From the NCBI GenBank assembly GCA_902562645.1, contig CACETY010000011.1:1-36599 (forward strand): a DNA stretch of 36,599 nt, read 5' to 3'. Source of the DNA: an uncultured Pelagibacteraceae bacterium (lineage in GTDB: Bacteria > Pseudomonadota > Alphaproteobacteria > Pelagibacterales > Pelagibacteraceae). A model generated the notes under the pieces. The model was not told the origin of the DNA and did no database searches. It saw nothing but the letters and a program-made list of their open reading frames with translations. Shown here in pieces: positions 33,802 through 36,599 of this stretch. Position numbers and translations under genes: made by a program. Positions within the stretch are counted from its first letter, which is position 1; every line of letters starts with the position of its first letter.

Positions 33802-34742
33802 TGAATATAGGTTTTATTGGTTTAGGAAATGTTGGAGGAAAACTAGCTGGGAGTTTGTTGAGGAATAAATTTAATTTAACAGTTAGAGATTTAGATAAAA
33901 ATTTAACAAAACAATTTGAAGCTTTGGGAGCTAAAATTGCAAACTCGGCTAAAGAGCTAGCTGAGGAGGTTGATTTAATAATAACTTGTCTTCCTTCTCC
34001 TGAAATTTGTGCAGAAGTGATGGAGGGTCAAAATGGAATTCTAGAAGGTATTTCTGAAAATAAAATATGGTTGGAAATGAGTACTACTGATGAGGCAGAG
34101 GTAAAAAGGATTGGTAAAAAAATAATTGAAAAAAAGGCAATACCCCTAGATGGTCCAGTAAGTGGTGGATGCCATAGAGCAGCGTCAGGAAATATAGCAA
34201 TATTTGTTGGCGGAGAAAGGGATGCATTCGAGAAGATTTTACCTGCTTTAACTGTAATGGGGCGAAAAATATTACATACAGGAGAATTAGGCACTGCTTC
34301 TGTTCTTAAAGTAATTACAAATTATTTGGCCTCCACACATTTGGTTGCTCTTGGAGAGGCATGGACAGTGGCTAAAAAATCAAATCTAGATCTTGCAAAA
34401 GCTTATAAAGGAATTGCCGTATCATCAGGAAATTCATTTGTTCATGAAACTGAGAGCCAAGTCATTTTAAATGGCTCTTATAATATAAATTTTACAATGG
34501 ATCTTGTTTTAAAAGATACAGGACTATTCGATGAACTCGCAAAAAAATTAAATGCACCTTTAGAAATTTCTCCAAAGATAGTTGAAATTTTTAAAGATGG
34601 CCAAAAAAAATATGGCTCAAGAGCCTGGTCATCAATGATAGTAAAAAGAATGGAAGATCTAAATAAAATTGATTTTAGAGCTAAAGGTTTTCCAGAGGAG
34701 TTGATTGATAATCAAGCTGAAGAAAAAGGTTATGAAATTTAA
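33801..34742 (+). CDS. 3-hydroxyisobutyrate-dehydrogenase-family NAD(P) reductase
   Basis: 313 residues. The N-terminal Rossmann site is GFIGLGNVGG; the substrate-binding DGPVSGG is at 117-123, and the catalytic Lys170 with Asn174 lies in VLKVITNYLA. The family oxidises or reduces short beta-hydroxy acids and semialdehydes (3-hydroxyisobutyrate, tartronate semialdehyde, 4-hydroxybutyrate/succinic semialdehyde). An aldehyde dehydrogenase follows after 21 bases; together they could interconvert hydroxyacid, semialdehyde and acid. The usual family motif reads DAPVSGG; Ala is replaced by Gly here. The substrate cannot be decided. Confidence 0.85.
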   Translation: MNIGFIGLGNVGGKLAGSLLRNKFNLTVRDLDKNLTKQFEALGAKIANSAKELAEEVDLIITCLPSPEICAEVMEGQNGILEGISENKIWLEMSTTDEAEVKRIGKKIIEKKAIPLDGPVSGGCHRAASGNIAIFVGGERDAFEKILPALTVMGRKILHTGELGTASVLKVITNYLASTHLVALGEAWTVAKKSNLDLAKAYKGIAVSSGNSFVHETESQVILNGSYNINFTMDLVLKDTGLFDELAKKLNAPLEISPKIVEIFKDGQKKYGSRAWSSMIVKRMEDLNKIDFRAKGFPEELIDNQAEEKGYEI

Positions 34743-34763
34743 ATTTTATGTTAAGGTACAATT

Positions 34764-36194
34764 ATGATTGAAAAAAAAAATTTTTATATAAACGGAAAAT
34801 GGGTTGCACCAGTCAAACCTAATGACTTTGATGTAATTGATCCATCAACTGAGGAGGCTTTTGCAGTAATATCTTTAGGATCTATTGAGGATACTGATAA
34901 AGCTATAAGTGCTGCTAAAGTTGCATTTGAAACTTGGAGAGAAACTACAAAAGAAGAGAGAGTAAAATTATTAGAAAAATTTGATCAAATTTATAATAGA
35001 AGATGGAATGAAATGGTTGAAGCACAATCAATGGAAATGGGCGCACCTTTAGATTTTGCATCAGATATTCATACTAAAATGGGTGCAGATATATCTAGAA
35101 ATACAATAGATATTTTAAAAAATTTTAATTTTGAACATCAGTTTGATCCAAAATCAAACAACCAAATTAGATATGAGCCAATTGGAGTTTGTGGACTAAT
35201 AACCCCTTGGAATTTTCCAATGAACCAAATCGTACTTAAAGTTATTCCAGCACTAGCAGCTGGTTGTACAATGATTTTAAAACCATCTGAAATTGCTCCA
35301 GTATCAGGAGTTTTGTTTGCAGAAATGATTGATGAAGCTGGTTTTCCCCCAGGAGTATTTAATTTAGTTAATGGTAATGGAGAAGTAGTTGGAAACCATA
35401 TATCTGGCCACCCCGATATTGATATGGTCTCATTTACAGGATCTACTAGAGCAGGAAAACTAATACAAAAAAATGCAGCTGATACAATTAAAAAGGTAAC
35501 TCTTGAGCTTGGTGGTAAAGGTGGAAATATAGTTTTTGAGGATTCGTATCCAGATGCAGTGAGAGATGGAGTAAGAAGTATAATGAGTAACACTGGACAG
35601 TCTTGTGATGCTCCAACACGAATGCTAGTTCAAAGATCAATTTATGATAGAGCAGTAAAAGAAGCTGTAGATGAAGCAAATAAAATTAAAGTAGATGTGG
35701 CATCTAAAAAAGGTGATCACATTGGACCTTTAGTATCCAAAGTTCAATATGATAAAGTTGTAAATCTCATAAATGAGGGAATTAAAGAAGGTGCAACTTT
35801 AGCTGCAGGAGGGCCCGATCTACCAAATGGTCTTAATAAGGGGTATTTTGTCAAACCTACAATATTTGTAGATGTTAACAACGATATGAAAATCGCTAGA
35901 GAAGAAATATTTGGTCCAGTGCTCTCAATCATTCCATTTGATACAGAAGAAGAAGCAATTAAAATAACAAACGATACGTCTTACGGATTAGGTAACTATT
36001 TACAAACTGAGGATAAAGAAAAAGCAAAAAGAGTGGCAAGAAAAGTAAGAGCAGGGACAGTTTATATTAATGGCCAAGGAGCAGACACTGGAGCACCTTT
36101 TGGAGGATTTAAGCAATCAGGTAACGGTCGAGAAGGTGGACTTTGGGGGTTTACTGAATACCTAGAGGTTAAGGCAATTACTGGCTGGAATTAA
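34764..36194 (+). CDS. NAD(P)-dependent aldehyde dehydrogenase (paralogue of 7378-8811)
   Basis: 476 residues with Asn150 in TPWNFP, Glu248 in LELGGKG and the nucleophile Cys281 in GQSCDAPTR. It is very close to the ALDH at 7378-8811: identical MIEKKNFYING start, same insertions, same GxGR(E) tail, so the two probably arose by duplication, before or after divergence of the clade. Its partner is a hydroxyacid dehydrogenase-family gene rather than a ureohydrolase, suggesting it was recruited for a semialdehyde such as that produced by the reductase, or aspartate semialdehyde (DoeC-like) in ectoine breakdown. These are context guesses. Confidence 0.88.
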   Translation: MIEKKNFYINGKWVAPVKPNDFDVIDPSTEEAFAVISLGSIEDTDKAISAAKVAFETWRETTKEERVKLLEKFDQIYNRRWNEMVEAQSMEMGAPLDFASDIHTKMGADISRNTIDILKNFNFEHQFDPKSNNQIRYEPIGVCGLITPWNFPMNQIVLKVIPALAAGCTMILKPSEIAPVSGVLFAEMIDEAGFPPGVFNLVNGNGEVVGNHISGHPDIDMVSFTGSTRAGKLIQKNAADTIKKVTLELGGKGGNIVFEDSYPDAVRDGVRSIMSNTGQSCDAPTRMLVQRSIYDRAVKEAVDEANKIKVDVASKKGDHIGPLVSKVQYDKVVNLINEGIKEGATLAAGGPDLPNGLNKGYFVKPTIFVDVNNDMKIAREEIFGPVLSIIPFDTEEEAIKITNDTSYGLGNYLQTEDKEKAKRVARKVRAGTVYINGQGADTGAPFGGFKQSGNGREGGLWGFTEYLEVKAITGWN

Positions 36195-36224
36195 AAAAAT
36201 ATATTTAAGATATTTGAGGTTGAG

Positions 36225-36599
36225 ATGATTGGTTATGTAATGGTGGGAACAAATAATTTAGATGCTGCCATTAAGTTTTATGATGAAGTTTTGGAAGTCA
36301 TTGGACTATCAAGAAACGAAACTGTTGAGAACGATTATGCAGCATATGGAAAAAAAGATACAAACGAAATAGAATTTTACATTACAAAACCCTTTAATAA
36401 AAAAGAAGCAACTTTTGGAAATGGAACACAAATATCATTTATAACATCTTCAAGAGTTGTTGTTGATAGATTTCACGAAATAGGTCTAAAAGCTGGAGGT
36501 ACTAGCGAAGGATCAGGAGGTGAACGACCAGAAGGATCAGGAGTTTATTATTCTTATGTACGTGATCTTGATGGAAATAAAATTTGCACCTTCACAAAT
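36225..36599 (+). CDS. VOC-fold (glyoxalase/bleomycin-resistance-like) protein, cut at right edge
   Basis: 125 codons are visible from the ATG at 36225 to the window end with no stop. MIGYVMVGTNNLDAAIKFYDEVL is the typical first beta-alpha-beta unit of a VOC domain, and SYVRDLDGNKICTFTN the usual terminal unit, so only a few residues are missing. VOC members include glyoxalase I, dioxygenases and resistance proteins. A GAGG lies six bases upstream. It follows the ALDH by 30 bases and may belong to the same transcript. Confidence 0.8.
   Translation, partial: MIGYVMVGTNNLDAAIKFYDEVLEVIGLSRNETVENDYAAYGKKDTNEIEFYITKPFNKKEATFGNGTQISFITSSRVVVDRFHEIGLKAGGTSEGSGGERPEGSGVYYSYVRDLDGNKICTFTN

Overview
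This window looks like a streamlined marine alphaproteobacterium of the SAR11 (Pelagibacterales) type. The DNA is very AT-rich. Lys, Asn and Ile codons dominate, and genes are packed with overlaps or gaps of a few bases. The gene set is typical of that group: solute-binding-protein transporters, GcvT/DmdA-type folate enzymes, a solitary BioY, and ectoine-type and polyamine-type catabolism. The assignment is inferred from composition and protein families; there is no rRNA or marker tree here. I found no tRNA, rRNA, insertion sequence, prophage or CRISPR array.

Region 1 (1-6168, minus strand) is one tightly overlapping chain. Read in the direction of transcription it is csaA, a LysE-type exporter, aconitase acnA, a membrane-anchored TPR-like protein, the outer-membrane assembly lipoprotein bamB, a small cupin, and the start of a ZapE/AFG1 ATPase that runs off the left edge.

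Region 2 (6194-12868) holds argE on the plus strand, only 25 bp from csaA. A minus-strand operon converges on it: a dehydrogenase/enoyl-CoA hydratase fusion, a tiny membrane protein, an agmatinase/guanidinobutyrase-type ureohydrolase and an aldehyde dehydrogenase. The last two fit consecutive steps of guanidino-compound or polyamine breakdown. A lone bioY gene lies upstream.

Region 3 (12921-18369, minus strand) is a complete dipeptide/oligopeptide-type ABC transporter: binding protein, two permeases and a double ATPase. A perfect 13-bp hairpin separates the binding-protein gene from the permeases.

Region 4 (18483-26433, plus strand) is the most unusual part. Eight co-directional, nearly gapless genes diverge from that transporter: a GcvT-family enzyme, a peptidase E-like hydrolase, an FMN-dependent 2-hydroxyacid dehydrogenase, a TPP-dependent lyase/decarboxylase, a transthyretin/HIU-hydrolase-like protein without the family's YRGS tail, an unknown exported protein, a DmdA-like demethylase and a thiolase. 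Together they look like an undescribed catabolic pathway for an imported methylated or amide-linked compound.

Region 5 (26435-32877, minus strand) is a second operon: an AMDase/EutA-type racemase-fold enzyme, a DoeA/EutD-type ectoine hydrolase homologue and a PotA-PotD-PotB-PotC transporter. A strong terminator-like hairpin ends directly against the potB start codon. Region 6 (32938-36599, plus strand) carries an EamA exporter, a 3-hydroxyisobutyrate-dehydrogenase-family reductase, a second aldehyde dehydrogenase similar to the first, and a VOC-fold protein cut by the right edge.
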